From the NCBI GenBank assembly GCA_017515325.1, contig JAFWGA010000043.1, positions 62,001 to 126,000 on the forward strand: a DNA stretch of 64,000 bases, written 5' to 3'. This DNA comes from Blautia sp. GTDB taxonomy: Bacteria; Bacillota; Clostridia; Lachnospirales; Lachnospiraceae. Below are positions 37,321 to 45,703 of this stretch, in pieces; position 1 is the first letter of the stretch, and each line of letters begins with the position of its first letter. Both the position numbers and the translations under genes were made by a program. The notes under the pieces are model-generated. The model did no database searches, was not told the origin of the DNA, and worked only from the letters and a program-made list of their open reading frames with translations.

Positions 37321-37352
37321 TTTTTGAATACAAAAGATTTTTCCAGTTTCAT
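37321..37352 (-). pseudogene. 5' end of an ATC-hydrolase-like gene (scrap)
   Basis: 37321-37369 matches 57598-57646 with two mismatches: ribosome site plus the first ~11 codons (MKLEKSFVFKN) of the tandem ATC-hydrolase-like gene. The frame then runs into repeat copy b. So a paralogue once stood here. Confidence 0.65.
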
Positions 37353-37379
37353 ATACCCACCTGTCTCACATTTATATAG

Positions 37380-37686
37380 GGAACCCTGCCCAGAGCCAGG
37401 TTACCTCCGGATGATGTGCCGAGAACGGAGATATGCTCCGCTGTATAATCTTCCAGCATCACACGGTAGGTTTCATGGATCATTTCATAGGCCTTCGTCA
37501 GAAGATACTCCGTACACAGAGGATAATAGGGAACAAACAGAACAAGTCCGGTCTTTTTGGCAAACTACAGCGCCTTCCTGACTGAGCTTTGCCTCGGCGT
37601 ACTGATCATGCCTCCTCCAATCAGGAACAGGTTCGCCCGGTCCGTTTTCTTCTTAGGATCGTTAACAGCATCTCTTGTCAATCTGT
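37380..37686 (-). pseudogene. Alpha/beta-hydrolase fragment with in-frame TAG
   Basis: Reads [16 protein letters not shown], then a TAG near 37568, then FAKKTGLVLFVPYYPLCTEY and the nucleophile elbow LGTSSGGNLALG of an esterase/lipase-type hydrolase. N- and C-termini are missing. The upstream end is fused in frame to a recombinase scrap. Confidence 0.65.
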
Positions 37687-37813
37687 TCTCTTTCTGGAAG
37701 TCCACGCCGATCCCCAGGCCCTTCAGTTCACGGATGGCGTTAAGGGAATCTACCGTATTCCGTGCGAAGCGGCTCACTGACTTCGTAAGAATTCTATCCC
37801 TTTGCCGTTGTGT
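37687..37813 (-). pseudogene. Serine recombinase fragment (catalytic domain)
   Basis: [20 protein letters not shown] and [17 protein letters not shown] are the conserved R-F-A-R/D helix region of large serine recombinases. About 40 codons survive. A DUF4368-type C-terminal piece lies at 61163-61674. Confidence 0.7.
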
Positions 37814-37853
37814 AGATTGGATTTACAATCTGCTGTAATTCCTTCATTTCCAT
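37794..37853 (-). pseudogene. Nineteen-codon gene start below the flavin reductase
   Basis: GGGAGGAAACCAA then [22 protein letters not shown] and a stop produced at the junction with the recombinase scrap. It is the first codons of a lost gene that followed the flavin reductase by 14 nt. Confidence 0.4.
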
Positions 37854-37867
37854 TTGGTTTCCTCCCT

Positions 37868-38401
37868 TCACCTGATTATATAGGCATCCACGATCTCGCC
37901 CACATACATGGAATGGAAATCCCTGTTTGCCATAGGATAGGTTCCATCCACATCCTGCGGATACATCTTCTCCCGAATATCCTCCGGGATTTTACTCAGG
38001 TCCTGATCCTGAGCGTACAGAACCCTGCACTCAATCGTCAGCGGATACTGTTTCACGCTTGGAGTACTGATGGTCTGTGCATCTTCCAGTTCGAGGCCTG
38101 CTTTTTTCACTTTATCGATATTGTTCCCGGACTGCCAACCACAGATCTTGTTAATCGCGGCGTCCGGCTTGTTCAGTGGCACACTGACCGTAAATTCCCT
38201 GGTCTTGTCAAGCTGCCCCTTTGTGTACCTGCCCTATCGGACATACACATGGAAAGTAGGACGGCCCCAGAGCGTGCCGATATGTCCCCATCCGATCACC
38301 ATCGAGTTGAACTTATCCCCGTTTGTGTTCAGAAGGATGCCCCTCGGCAGAGCCTGGGTGATCAGGTTCGCATAGTCCGTAATGTCGATCTTCTCTTTCA
38401 T
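37868..38401 (-). pseudogene. Flavin reductase-like gene with one in-frame TAG
   Basis: 178 codons of the FMN-binding flavin-reductase family: ALPRGILLNTNGDKFNSMVI near residue 16, then FHVYVR, a TAG at 38234-38236, and GRYTKGQLDKTREFTVSVPL continuing in the same frame to 37868. Homologues normally have a sense codon there (VR.SRYTK). Length is otherwise complete. Its ATG overlaps the cobI stop (ATGA). One mutation inactivated it, unless the TAG is read through or is a sequencing error. Confidence 0.75.
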
Positions 38402-39114
38402 TTGCTTCTTATCTCCTTTGTGATCACAGTTGTATAGTAATCGGATTGATCAGGCAGTTCTTCTTCTCCATAGAATATTTGTTCATTCTCCATACCGCAG
38501 TTCTGCACCGCATACACTTCATACTGTGACTGGTCAATAAGTGCTTTCAGATTTGACAGTTTCTTTCCGGTCTTCATATATACTGTTGTACCAGAATAAT
38601 CCTTTTTCAGATCTTTCAAATGAGCCGCAGGGAGTATATGCATCTGTTCCTGCCATTCAACCAGGGAGATGTTGAGCTTTGCAGCTGCTGCACAGAACGA
38701 CGGCACACCACTTATTATCTCCGTACGGTATCCCTTTTCATCCAGTATCCTTCTATAATAGCTGAAGCTGCTGTAAATCGTCGGATCCCCAAGAATAAGA
38801 AATGCTACGTCCTTCCCGGCTTCCAGATACGCAGCAATCCTGTCGGCCGATTCTGTATGTTCCTTATCCTGTACCAACCGGTCATACGTCATAGGAACTG
38901 ATATAGAAACCATTTCTTTCTTCATGATTTCAGGGACGGTCTTAACTGCTATCCGATACGCTGCACATTCTTCCAGACGTTTCCCGGAGCAAGCTATTAC
39001 ATCCGCTTCCTGCAGTATTCTAACTGCCTTTAGCGTTATGAGTTCCGGATCGCCGGGGCCAACTCCTACCCCATACGCACATTCTGTTTTATTCGTGTTG
39101 AACACTGTTTTCAC
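38398..39114 (-). CDS. cobI: Precorrin-2 C20-methyltransferase-like enzyme
   Basis: SAM-dependent tetrapyrrole methyltransferase of the cobalamin route (CobI/CbiL). 238 residues; the N-terminal glycine loop [19 protein letters not shown] and [14 protein letters not shown] are the family's SAM-binding signatures. Start is GTG overlapping the upstream VOC stop (GTGA); a second GTG nine bases on, better spaced from GGAG, is possible. No other cobalamin gene is in the window, so it is an orphan here. Whether it acts in B12 synthesis depends on genes elsewhere. Confidence 0.88.
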   Translation of the reverse strand: MKTVFNTNKTECAYGVGVGPGDPELITLKAVRILQEADVIACSGKRLEECAAYRIAVKTVPEIMKKEMVSISVPMTYDRLVQDKEHTESADRIAAYLEAGKDVAFLILGDPTIYSSFSYYRRILDEKGYRTEIISGVPSFCAAAAKLNISLVEWQEQMHILPAAHLKDLKKDYSGTTVYMKTGKKLSNLKALIDQSQYEVYAVQNCGMENEQIFYGEEELPDQSDYYTTVITKEIRSK

Positions 39115-39494
39115 TCCGTTATCTCTATCTGGTTTCCCTCAACTGCTATGATACAGCTCTCGTAATAGCCGTCGCCGGTAGTTCGTGGACCGCTCACAAC
39201 CTTATAACCTTCTGTCTGCAGCCGCTCTGTCAATGCATCGACCTTTTCTTTACTTCCAACCGAAAAAGCGATGTGCGCATATCCCGTACGGTTAAGATGC
39301 TTTTCCGGATCATCCATTCCCGGCTTATTCATCAGTTCCAGCCTCGCTCCATCTTCAAAGGTAATGAAATAGGATCGGAAGTTGGTCTTAAGATTATGAT
39401 ATCCGTCATTCGCCTTTCCGCCAAAGTATGTGACGAAGAAATCCCTGGCCTCTTCCAGATCGTTCACATACATAGCTATATGCTCTATCTTCAT
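39111..39494 (-). CDS. VOC-family (glyoxalase-fold) protein
   Basis: 127 residues, one vicinal-oxygen-chelate domain of two beta-alpha-beta-beta-beta units: starts [20 protein letters not shown] with the first metal His, has [15 protein letters not shown] with the second, and ends with Glu in NQIEITE. Substrate unknown. Its ATG overlaps the rhodanese gene stop (ATGA) and GGGTGGGAAG precedes it. Confidence 0.88.
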   Translation of the reverse strand: MKIEHIAMYVNDLEEARDFFVTYFGGKANDGYHNLKTNFRSYFITFEDGARLELMNKPGMDDPEKHLNRTGYAHIAFSVGSKEKVDALTERLQTEGYKVVSGPRTTGDGYYESCIIAVEGNQIEITE

Positions 39495-40231
39495 TCTTCC
39501 CACCCCAGTTGAATCTCTACATCCTCTTGGCCCAGCAGTTTTTCCATCTCTTCCTGAGCCTGGTCGATGTGGCCGAGCTTCGTGTATGCCCAGGAGTTGG
39601 AGCCATAGAAGATTACGATCCGGTCTCCTGCGTAAAGGACAATATCTCCTGCTTCCGTTGTGATCTGCTCATCATTCGAAACAATGCTCCGGCCGACTGG
39701 GCCGACCTGCTCAAAGCCGCCATACATAGACATCTTTACAGTCAGGGGAAGTAAGGTTTTTAATTCGTCCACCGAAGCATTTTCCTCCCAGGTCACCGGA
39801 ACCTGGGTTCCATCAATAGACAACTGGATACCGCCCTTCATCTCATCCGTTACAATATCTCCCATCCAGTCAAGAATTCCTCCGAATTCATAGATATTCG
39901 TATAGCCCATACCGGCAAGCTTCCCGGCTGCTTCCTTTGACCTTCTCCCGCTCCTGCAATAGATCAGAATGATCTGATCATTGTCCGGGAGAGCTTCCGG
40001 GGAATCGCATCCTATAGATTCGTTCGGAATACAGATGGCTCCGGGAATATGACCTTCGTCATACTCATCCTGTCTGCGCACATCCACAATAATATGGCCA
40101 TCATCAAGTTCCATCATCTTACTGGCTTCTTCCTGGCTGATCTGTGTATATGTGTCCTTTGCCAGGCACGCCACACTGATGGCAGACATTATACTCATGA
40201 GCAGCAAAATATGTTTCAGAATTCTCTTCAT
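39491..40231 (-). CDS. Exported rhodanese fused to a cyclophilin-like domain
   Basis: 246 residues: signal peptide ([24 protein letters not shown]); rhodanese domain about 30-125 with [17 protein letters not shown] and the active Cys loop [13 protein letters not shown]; and a C-terminal domain about 135-235 resembling the cyclophilin-like fold ([37 protein letters not shown]). Acts outside the cytoplasm. Partner unknown. It overlaps both neighbours by 4 nt. Confidence 0.82.
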   Translation of the reverse strand: MKRILKHILLLMSIMSAISVACLAKDTYTQISQEEASKMMELDDGHIIVDVRRQDEYDEGHIPGAICIPNESIGCDSPEALPDNDQIILIYCRSGRRSKEAAGKLAGMGYTNIYEFGGILDWMGDIVTDEMKGGIQLSIDGTQVPVTWEENASVDELKTLLPLTVKMSMYGGFEQVGPVGRSIVSNDEQITTEAGDIVLYAGDRIVIFYGSNSWAYTKLGHIDQAQEEMEKLLGQEDVEIQLGWEE

Positions 40232-40797
40232 ACCGGGATCCTCTTTATCAGCTTCGCCGGGACACCGCCAACAACAGTGTTCGCCTCAACATTCTTCACA
40301 ACGACAGCACCTGCCGCTACCACCGCATTATCCCCGATCGTCACACCTGCGCAGATTACTGCATTTGATCCGATCCAGACATTCTTACCGATATGGATCG
40401 CACCAGGATGCAGCTGCTGCCGTTTCTCCGTATCAAGATCATGGTTCAGTGTGGCAAGAACAACGCCGTGGCCGATCAGGGCGCCATCACCAATGCAGAT
40501 TCCTCCCTGATCCTGGAATTTACAACCCGCATTGATAAAAACATTTTTTCCAAGCGTAATATTCTTACCAAAGTCTGTATAAAAAGGTGGGAAGAGCCTG
40601 AAAGAAGGATCTACTTCCTTTCCGGTCAGTTCCGAAAACAGCTTAACCATCTCTTCCGGCTCGTGGAATACCGTGTTGATCTGCATTGTGATCTTCTGAG
40701 CTTCACGACTGTAATGCCGCATCATGTCCACGGCTTCCTTATTCTCGCCAATGGTTTTATTCTCGTTGAAATATACAAGCAGTTCCTGTAATGTCAT
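40228..40797 (-). CDS. Sugar O-acetyltransferase, hexapeptide-repeat (LacA/Maa-like)
   Basis: 189 residues of the left-handed beta-helix acetyltransferase family; repeats such as IGDGALIGHGVVLAT and IGKNVWIGSNAVICAGVTIG are clear, with catalytic His in TLNHDLD. Ends GGVPAKLIKRI. ATG 40797 follows TTGGAGGAAAAC. Probably acetylates maltose, galactoside or a related sugar from acetyl-CoA. Confidence 0.9.
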   Translation of the reverse strand: MTLQELLVYFNENKTIGENKEAVDMMRHYSREAQKITMQINTVFHEPEEMVKLFSELTGKEVDPSFRLFPPFYTDFGKNITLGKNVFINAGCKFQDQGGICIGDGALIGHGVVLATLNHDLDTEKRQQLHPGAIHIGKNVWIGSNAVICAGVTIGDNAVVAAGAVVVKNVEANTVVGGVPAKLIKRIPV

Positions 40798-40812
40798 GTT
40801 TTCCTCCAACTG

Positions 40813-41559
40813 TCATCCCTTAAGTGCAGAACTTAGCGAATTCGGAACACCTCTCGGCCCACGGATGGCATAGATGCCATACTCAGATTTCAGAACCTCA
40901 AAAGTGAACTGTTCCAGAGCATACCGTTTCAGCAGTCTGATCTTCATCAATGCCGAGATCGTCAGGTTCTTATCCTGGTACTGATAAGGTATATTCGTCT
41001 CTGTTACCTTACACTTGTACAGCACCGCTGAAACAGGTGCTCCCACATACATGAAAACCGTATCCCCCATCTTGATACCGGCTCCCTGTTTCCAATCAAT
41101 AGTATCCGTTTCATCAAAGGCATGAATGATGTCGTAATACTTTGGATTTGATGGGATGATCCACTCTTTTGGTGGTCTTACCTTTTCTTTTTTCTTCGCC
41201 GAAGCTGTCGCAAGAAAACTCATGTCGATCAGCTCTAAGACTCGTTTCTCCGGTACCATTCCATTCAGAAGAACTGTGACCCAATGCATCTTGTTCATGT
41301 GGTACGCTGGCATAATTCCGTCTTCTTTGATGATGATATCCCGGAAGAACAAATCATCCATCTTCAGATTGACCACATCGATATACTCTGATCCGGACAA
41401 GCCAAGTTTATTACTCTGTACATCCATCACCAACGCGAACCATTTCTTATTGTCTGTATGTCTGAAAACAGCATTACTATCATACTTCCGCCACGGATAT
41501 TCTGGCAGCACATGATATTTCTTTTTGATGTAGTCAAAAACTGTCTGCCGATCCATCAT
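40813..41559 (-). CDS. MmcQ/YjbR-like protein with C-terminal EVE-like domain
   Basis: 248 residues. The first ~115 fit the YjbR/CyaY-like fold (YPWRKYDSNAVFRHTDNKKW, KMHWVTVLLNG). The last ~110 (WIIPSNPKYYDIIHAF, KMGDTVFMYVGAPVSAVLY) look like an EVE/PUA-type nucleotide-binding domain. This fusion may link DNA-base recognition with the Tag glycosylase encoded just upstream (overlapping stop/start), but that is inference. ATG 41559 or the next ATG at 41556. Confidence 0.75.
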   Translation of the reverse strand: MMDRQTVFDYIKKKYHVLPEYPWRKYDSNAVFRHTDNKKWFALVMDVQSNKLGLSGSEYIDVVNLKMDDLFFRDIIIKEDGIMPAYHMNKMHWVTVLLNGMVPEKRVLELIDMSFLATASAKKKEKVRPPKEWIIPSNPKYYDIIHAFDETDTIDWKQGAGIKMGDTVFMYVGAPVSAVLYKCKVTETNIPYQYQDKNLTISALMKIRLLKRYALEQFTFEVLKSEYGIYAIRGPRGVPNSLSSALKG

Positions 41560-42161
41560 TTCACCTCATGATCCCGCCGCTTGTTCACAGTCGGGTAATC
41601 GTTTACAATCTTCTGCCAGCACGGGCATTCTTTGTCATGGTCATTGATAATTCCGCAGGCCTGCAGGTGGGAGTATATTGTTATTGCGCCCACATACTTG
41701 AATCCGCGCTTCTTCAAATCCCTACTGATCCGGTCTGACAACCCATTACTGACTGGAATGGAGCCTGTCGCGTGCCCCTGATACAGGATCGTTTTATTTC
41801 CGGAATAAGACCAGATATAATCACAGAAGCTTCCATACTCCTCCCGTACTTTCTGATAACACCGGGCGTTATTGATTACTGCCTGCACCTTCCGTGGAGA
41901 GCGGATCATGCTATCTGTGTTTAAGATGCGCTCCACGTCAACATCCGTATATTCCGCAATCTTGTCAAAATCAAAATTGTCAAAGCACTGGCGGAAGACC
42001 TCCCTCTTCTTCAGCATCAGATCCCAGCTCAGGCCGCATTGCAGACATTCCAGTGTCAGATGCTCGAACATATGCCGGTCATCATGCACTGGGATTCCCC
42101 ATTCAGTATCATGGTATATTCTGTTTGCCTCGTTCATTCCGGCCCAAGTACAGTATCCCAT
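41556..42161 (-). CDS. tag: DNA-3-methyladenine glycosylase I
   Basis: Removes 3-methyladenine from DNA in base-excision repair. 201 residues; N-terminal CTWAGMNEANRIYHDTEWG holds the zinc-site Cys and the family motif, and the C-terminal AITIYSHLQACGIINDH.KECPC supplies the zinc His/Cys. Start overlaps the preceding truncated gene by one base (TAATG). Confidence 0.93.
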   Translation of the reverse strand: MGYCTWAGMNEANRIYHDTEWGIPVHDDRHMFEHLTLECLQCGLSWDLMLKKREVFRQCFDNFDFDKIAEYTDVDVERILNTDSMIRSPRKVQAVINNARCYQKVREEYGSFCDYIWSYSGNKTILYQGHATGSIPVSNGLSDRISRDLKKRGFKYVGAITIYSHLQACGIINDHDKECPCWQKIVNDYPTVNKRRDHEVK

Positions 42162-42394
42162 TACATTCTCTCCTCCAAGTAACGAACCGGTTTCCCGGTT
42201 TTCTCCGCATACTCAATCTCAGTTTTTGTACTGGAACCGATATACCCACCGACATTGATCACAAATATCTCATCCGCGAGGTCTATCTTCCTAAGGTGCA
42301 TGTCATCCAGCATCTCCTTTGTTCCTTCTGCCCACACCTCAACATCTCCGGAATGGCCGAAAAGGCCGACGCTGATAATGATATTGCCTTCCAA
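42161..42394 (-). pseudogene. Nucleoside 2-deoxyribosyltransferase-like gene, 5' end lost to IS
   Basis: 77 codons: ISVGLFGHSGDVEV, MLDDMHLRKIDLADEIFVIN and GGYIGSSTKTEIEYA are typical of short DUF4406/deoxyribosyltransferase-like proteins. The expected first 25-30 residues, with a glycine-rich start, are absent, and sequence similarity stops near the left end of the IS element. First gene of the ATGA-linked operon. Confidence 0.65.
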
Positions 42395-42485
42395 CGTTAG
42401 CCTTTTCTGTGTTTCCCGCTAACTTTTCAAAAACCCGAAATAAATAGATGATGTTTTATTTATCTTCATTGCCCTGTGTGTTCGA

Positions 42486-42510
42486 AAAGCCTAGAAATAA
42501 AGGCTTTTTT
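42486..42510 (+). terminator. Terminator at the left end of the IS
   Basis: AAAGCCT pairs with AGGCTTT, followed by TTT. It would stop outside transcripts from entering the transposase gene. Confidence 0.6.
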
Positions 42511-42524
42511 GAGCTGAATAACGC

Positions 42525-42553
42525 TTGAATTCATAATTAAAACGTGATATAAT
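42525..42553 (+). promoter_or_regulatory. Transposase promoter
   Basis: TTGAAT at 42525-42530 and TATAAT at 42548-42553, 17-bp spacer, followed by TTCGGAGG before the start. Confidence 0.75.
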
Positions 42554-42591
42554 AAGTTCGATTAAATAATATTTATTCGGAGGTTTTAATT

Positions 42592-44463
42592 ATGAGCTCT
42601 GTGTATCGTAATATGAAGGATATGCCTGTTCCTTCGTTTGCTTATCCCAATCGTCATGATGGAACAGTGTTCATAATTACTATTGACGACGAAGGCGGAA
42701 AACATAGAAAAACAATCGGTGCATTAACAAATTCAGTACCTGGTATAGAAAGAATGGTACCGAATAAGTATTTCAAAGAAGTTTACCAGGATCTTTGGAA
42801 CGAACAATACCCCGATAAGAAAATTCCATCTCATGAAATGAGTATTGGAATGTATGCTCTGACTTTATCTATATGTTCCGCTAACGGAATTTATTCGGAT
42901 TTAAAGGATATCTACGGCCCAATGTATGCTAACAGCATTTTGGACTATGCTATGTTTTCGGTTATGCATCGAAGCGACGTAACACAAATATATGAGCCTA
43001 CAATGCGTAAAGAAGTATTATTCGCAAACAAACTTTACAGCGATTCCTGGTATTCCCGATTCTTTTCTAAGAAGATTTCCGAGGACCAGCACCATCTGTT
43101 TCGAATCAAATGGGTTGAGCACCTGGTTAAAAATGGGTTGCAGCATGTGTGGATCAGCATTGATGGTTCCAATAATGATTGTGAGGTAAGAAACAGTTTT
43201 CTTGCTAAATACGGATTTCCTAAATCTCATAATTCCAATAAGAAAATTGTAGGCTATATGTATGCTGTTGATGCAGAAACCGGTCAGCCTGTTACATATT
43301 TTGTTTATGATGGCAGTGTTCCGGACTGCCAGGCTTTTCAGAAGATGGCAGCCTTTTTGAGGGGATTCAGCATAACGATCGATGGCATTATTCTTGACCG
43401 TGGTTTTGCAGTGGAAGAAGTCTTCCGTACAATTGCAGAAAACAAGTGGAACTACGTAATAATGCTGCCGACTGATATAAGCGGTCATACTGAAATGGTC
43501 AAAGAATATCAGGAAACAATTCGTTGGAAATCAAAGTATATGATGGATGATGAAGTCCTGTTTGGCATTTCAGATACAAAGCGATTATTCAGCTCGCATG
43601 AACGAACTTCAACCATTTGTACATATTTCGATGGGGTTAACGGCAGCATACAATCAGTACGATTATCCAAACAGATATTAGCCGCTAAAAAAAGAATTAC
43701 GAAGGCAATCAAAAATGGAAGCCGGGCATCTATAGCAAGGAATCTTCGTAAATATCTCTCCATCGAAGGAGAGGGGCCGGAGAGGAAACTGATTGAACAT
43801 CATAATGAATGGGACAAATGTATGGGGGGAAAAGGTTTCTTCTCCCTCGCAGTTTCAGATGGCATTACTCCAAACCGGGCTAACAAGCTATACAAAATGC
43901 GCGATACGTCCGAAACACAGTTTTGTATTTTGAAATCACAGGAAGGCAGCCATACATCCAGAGTACATAAAACTGAAGGAATATACAGTAAATTTGCGAT
44001 CCTGTTCATAGCAAGTATTATACGGTATGAAATCGAAAGGTCATGTAAACAATTGGATCTTGATACCAATCCTTTTATTCAGGAACTTGACCAGATTGCC
44101 CTGTTATATACAGCTGATGACAAATATGAAGCAGTAAGGAATCTTACAACTGATCAAAAAGCAGTATTCATGCTATATAATGTTGAACAGGATGACTTTG
44201 AGTATTATGCCAGAGACTTTAATGCGAGAAATAATACTGCATCACAAAATCCGGAACGAACACTTCCTGATAAGGATACTCCATTGATTATCAGTAATTC
44301 CCACAAAAGAGGAAGACTTACAAAAAGCGAATCAGAAAGCAATCAATATGAGGAACCCAGCATTAAATCCAAAGGCGGAAGGCCAAAAGGGAAAAAGGAT
44401 TCTGTCCCTAGAAAACCTCGTTCCGACAAGGGGAAAAAACGCGACCCCCGAACTAATAAATAA
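42592..44463 (+). CDS. IS4-superfamily transposase (IS1634-like)
   Basis: 623-residue DDE transposase. The first acidic residue lies in WISIDGSNND, the second in GIILDRGF, and the third in YKMRDTSETQFCILK, which fits the Y-2-R-3-E-6-K signature of the superfamily exactly. The C-terminal ~60 residues are a lysine-rich tail with AT-hook-like GGRPKGKK, likely for DNA contact. The frame is intact with its own promoter and ribosome site, so the element may be active. Confidence 0.92.
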   Translation: MSSVYRNMKDMPVPSFAYPNRHDGTVFIITIDDEGGKHRKTIGALTNSVPGIERMVPNKYFKEVYQDLWNEQYPDKKIPSHEMSIGMYALTLSICSANGIYSDLKDIYGPMYANSILDYAMFSVMHRSDVTQIYEPTMRKEVLFANKLYSDSWYSRFFSKKISEDQHHLFRIKWVEHLVKNGLQHVWISIDGSNNDCEVRNSFLAKYGFPKSHNSNKKIVGYMYAVDAETGQPVTYFVYDGSVPDCQAFQKMAAFLRGFSITIDGIILDRGFAVEEVFRTIAENKWNYVIMLPTDISGHTEMVKEYQETIRWKSKYMMDDEVLFGISDTKRLFSSHERTSTICTYFDGVNGSIQSVRLSKQILAAKKRITKAIKNGSRASIARNLRKYLSIEGEGPERKLIEHHNEWDKCMGGKGFFSLAVSDGITPNRANKLYKMRDTSETQFCILKSQEGSHTSRVHKTEGIYSKFAILFIASIIRYEIERSCKQLDLDTNPFIQELDQIALLYTADDKYEAVRNLTTDQKAVFMLYNVEQDDFEYYARDFNARNNTASQNPERTLPDKDTPLIISNSHKRGRLTKSESESNQYEEPSIKSKGGRPKGKKDSVPRKPRSDKGKKRDPRTNK

Positions 44464-44569
44464 AACTATTAGTTCGGGTTTTTGAAAAATACACGACATA
44501 TTTCAGGAATGTGTCTTGTGCTGTTTTCATTGGTATGCCTCGCTGATCTGTCATCATATACCACCCGCC

Positions 44570-45457
44570 CTAAAGCACCGGCACGATCCGGCTGGCTCCG
44601 TCTTCCCGGTAAGTCTCCCTGATGAAGGCCAGAAACTCGGCAGCCGGCACAGACAGGTCCTTTCTGTAGAAAATGCCATATGGAACGGTATAGTCCCATT
44701 GGCAGGGTCTGACCGTCATATCAAAAATAATGTCTTCCCAGACCGCCGGAATCAGGAGCAGCCACTTATAATATGAACAGTCCCAGATGACAGACGGGGA
44801 AAAAGCATCATAATAACGCATGTCCGCACCGGCTTCTTCCAGCACATGGCAGACACGATTTACCGGATCAGCGGTCCCCTGACGGAGCACAGCGACCGTC
44901 TGACCTTTTATGTTCGCCATGGTTATCATCTTTTTGTTTTCAAACGGGTGGGACTTTGCAACGGCAAAGCCATAGGGTACCCTGCACAGTTCCAGGAAAT
45001 CCATATTCTTCTGCCATGGTGCACAGTTGTGAACGCATTCGATCAGATCTGCTCTCTTCAGCCCGTCATGCATCTCATCCATGGTAATCATCCGGACCTC
45101 ATATTTTTTACTCTCCATGGAAAAAAGCACCCACAATTCATAAAGCAGCCTGCATTTTTCAAACATGGATGTTCCGATATAGATGGCCTTGTTCCGGATA
45201 TCGATCTCAATGAGCCGCTGGCGGAGAAGATCATTCTCCCTGATGATCTTCCTTACCCGTCCCAGCAGGAATTCACCAGCTTCTGTCAGGCACACGCCTT
45301 TTCTACTCCTGGTAAAAAGAGAAACCTTAAGATCCTCCTCCAGATTGTTGATCTGCTGTATAACGGCGCTGGAACTGATGTACAGCTTCATGGCAGCGCC
45401 TGCAAAACTGCCTGCTTCGGCCACTTCAAGAAACGTTTTCAGCTGATGATTATACAC
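44570..45457 (-). CDS. LysR-family transcriptional regulator
   Basis: 295 residues: N-terminal helix-turn-helix (LKTFLEVAEAGSFAGAAMKL, SSSAVIQQINNLEEDLKVSLFTR) and a C-terminal periplasmic-binding-like effector domain. GTG start after AGGAACC. Divergent from the FMN/FAD reductase gene with 246 nt between, the usual layout of a LysR protein and its target. The effector may be the reductase's substrate (inference). Confidence 0.9.
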   Translation of the reverse strand: MYNHQLKTFLEVAEAGSFAGAAMKLYISSSAVIQQINNLEEDLKVSLFTRSRKGVCLTEAGEFLLGRVRKIIRENDLLRQRLIEIDIRNKAIYIGTSMFEKCRLLYELWVLFSMESKKYEVRMITMDEMHDGLKRADLIECVHNCAPWQKNMDFLELCRVPYGFAVAKSHPFENKKMITMANIKGQTVAVLRQGTADPVNRVCHVLEEAGADMRYYDAFSPSVIWDCSYYKWLLLIPAVWEDIIFDMTVRPCQWDYTVPYGIFYRKDLSVPAAEFLAFIRETYREDGASRIVPVL

Positions 45458-45703
45458 GACCTGGTTCCTTTCCTTCCCTGCATTATGTTAGACTTTTCCG
45501 GAATGTCGCAGATGGAATGTGTCTTAAGGTTTACCTTAACATTATAAGCGAATATTTCTGTTTTATCCACCCCCTTTTTGACAGGTATAATGGTCATGGC
45601 AACATAAGTTCTGTCTGCTGTACAGCACCTCTGATCTGCCTGCAGCTGACAGTCATGATCTTACATTATCTTACTGTTATCATAATCTGGAAGGAGGGAC
45701 GTA

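Larger units (their letters stand above)
42424..44488 (+). mobile_element. IS4-superfamily insertion sequence
   Basis: A 16-bp perfect inverted repeat, TTTTCAAAAACCCGAA at 42424-42439 and its complement at 44473-44488, bounds the transposase gene. Base composition is clearly AT-richer than the flanks, a sign of recent arrival. Exact outer ends and a target duplication could not be fixed. Confidence 0.85.

Noticed and set aside
38234-38236. In-frame TAG codons (also near 37568 and at 58614-58616) as pyrrolysine or a reassigned codon
   Set aside because: Intact genes such as carB end in TAG, the TAGs lie at unrelated positions in decaying genes, and no pyl gene is in the window.
42400-44520. 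Target-site duplication flanking the IS
   Set aside because: Bases outside the 16-bp inverted repeats show no convincing direct repeat.
45578-45595. TTGACAGGTATAAT as a promoter for the reductase gene
   Set aside because: The two boxes are only 2 bp apart, so they cannot form one sigma-70-type promoter.
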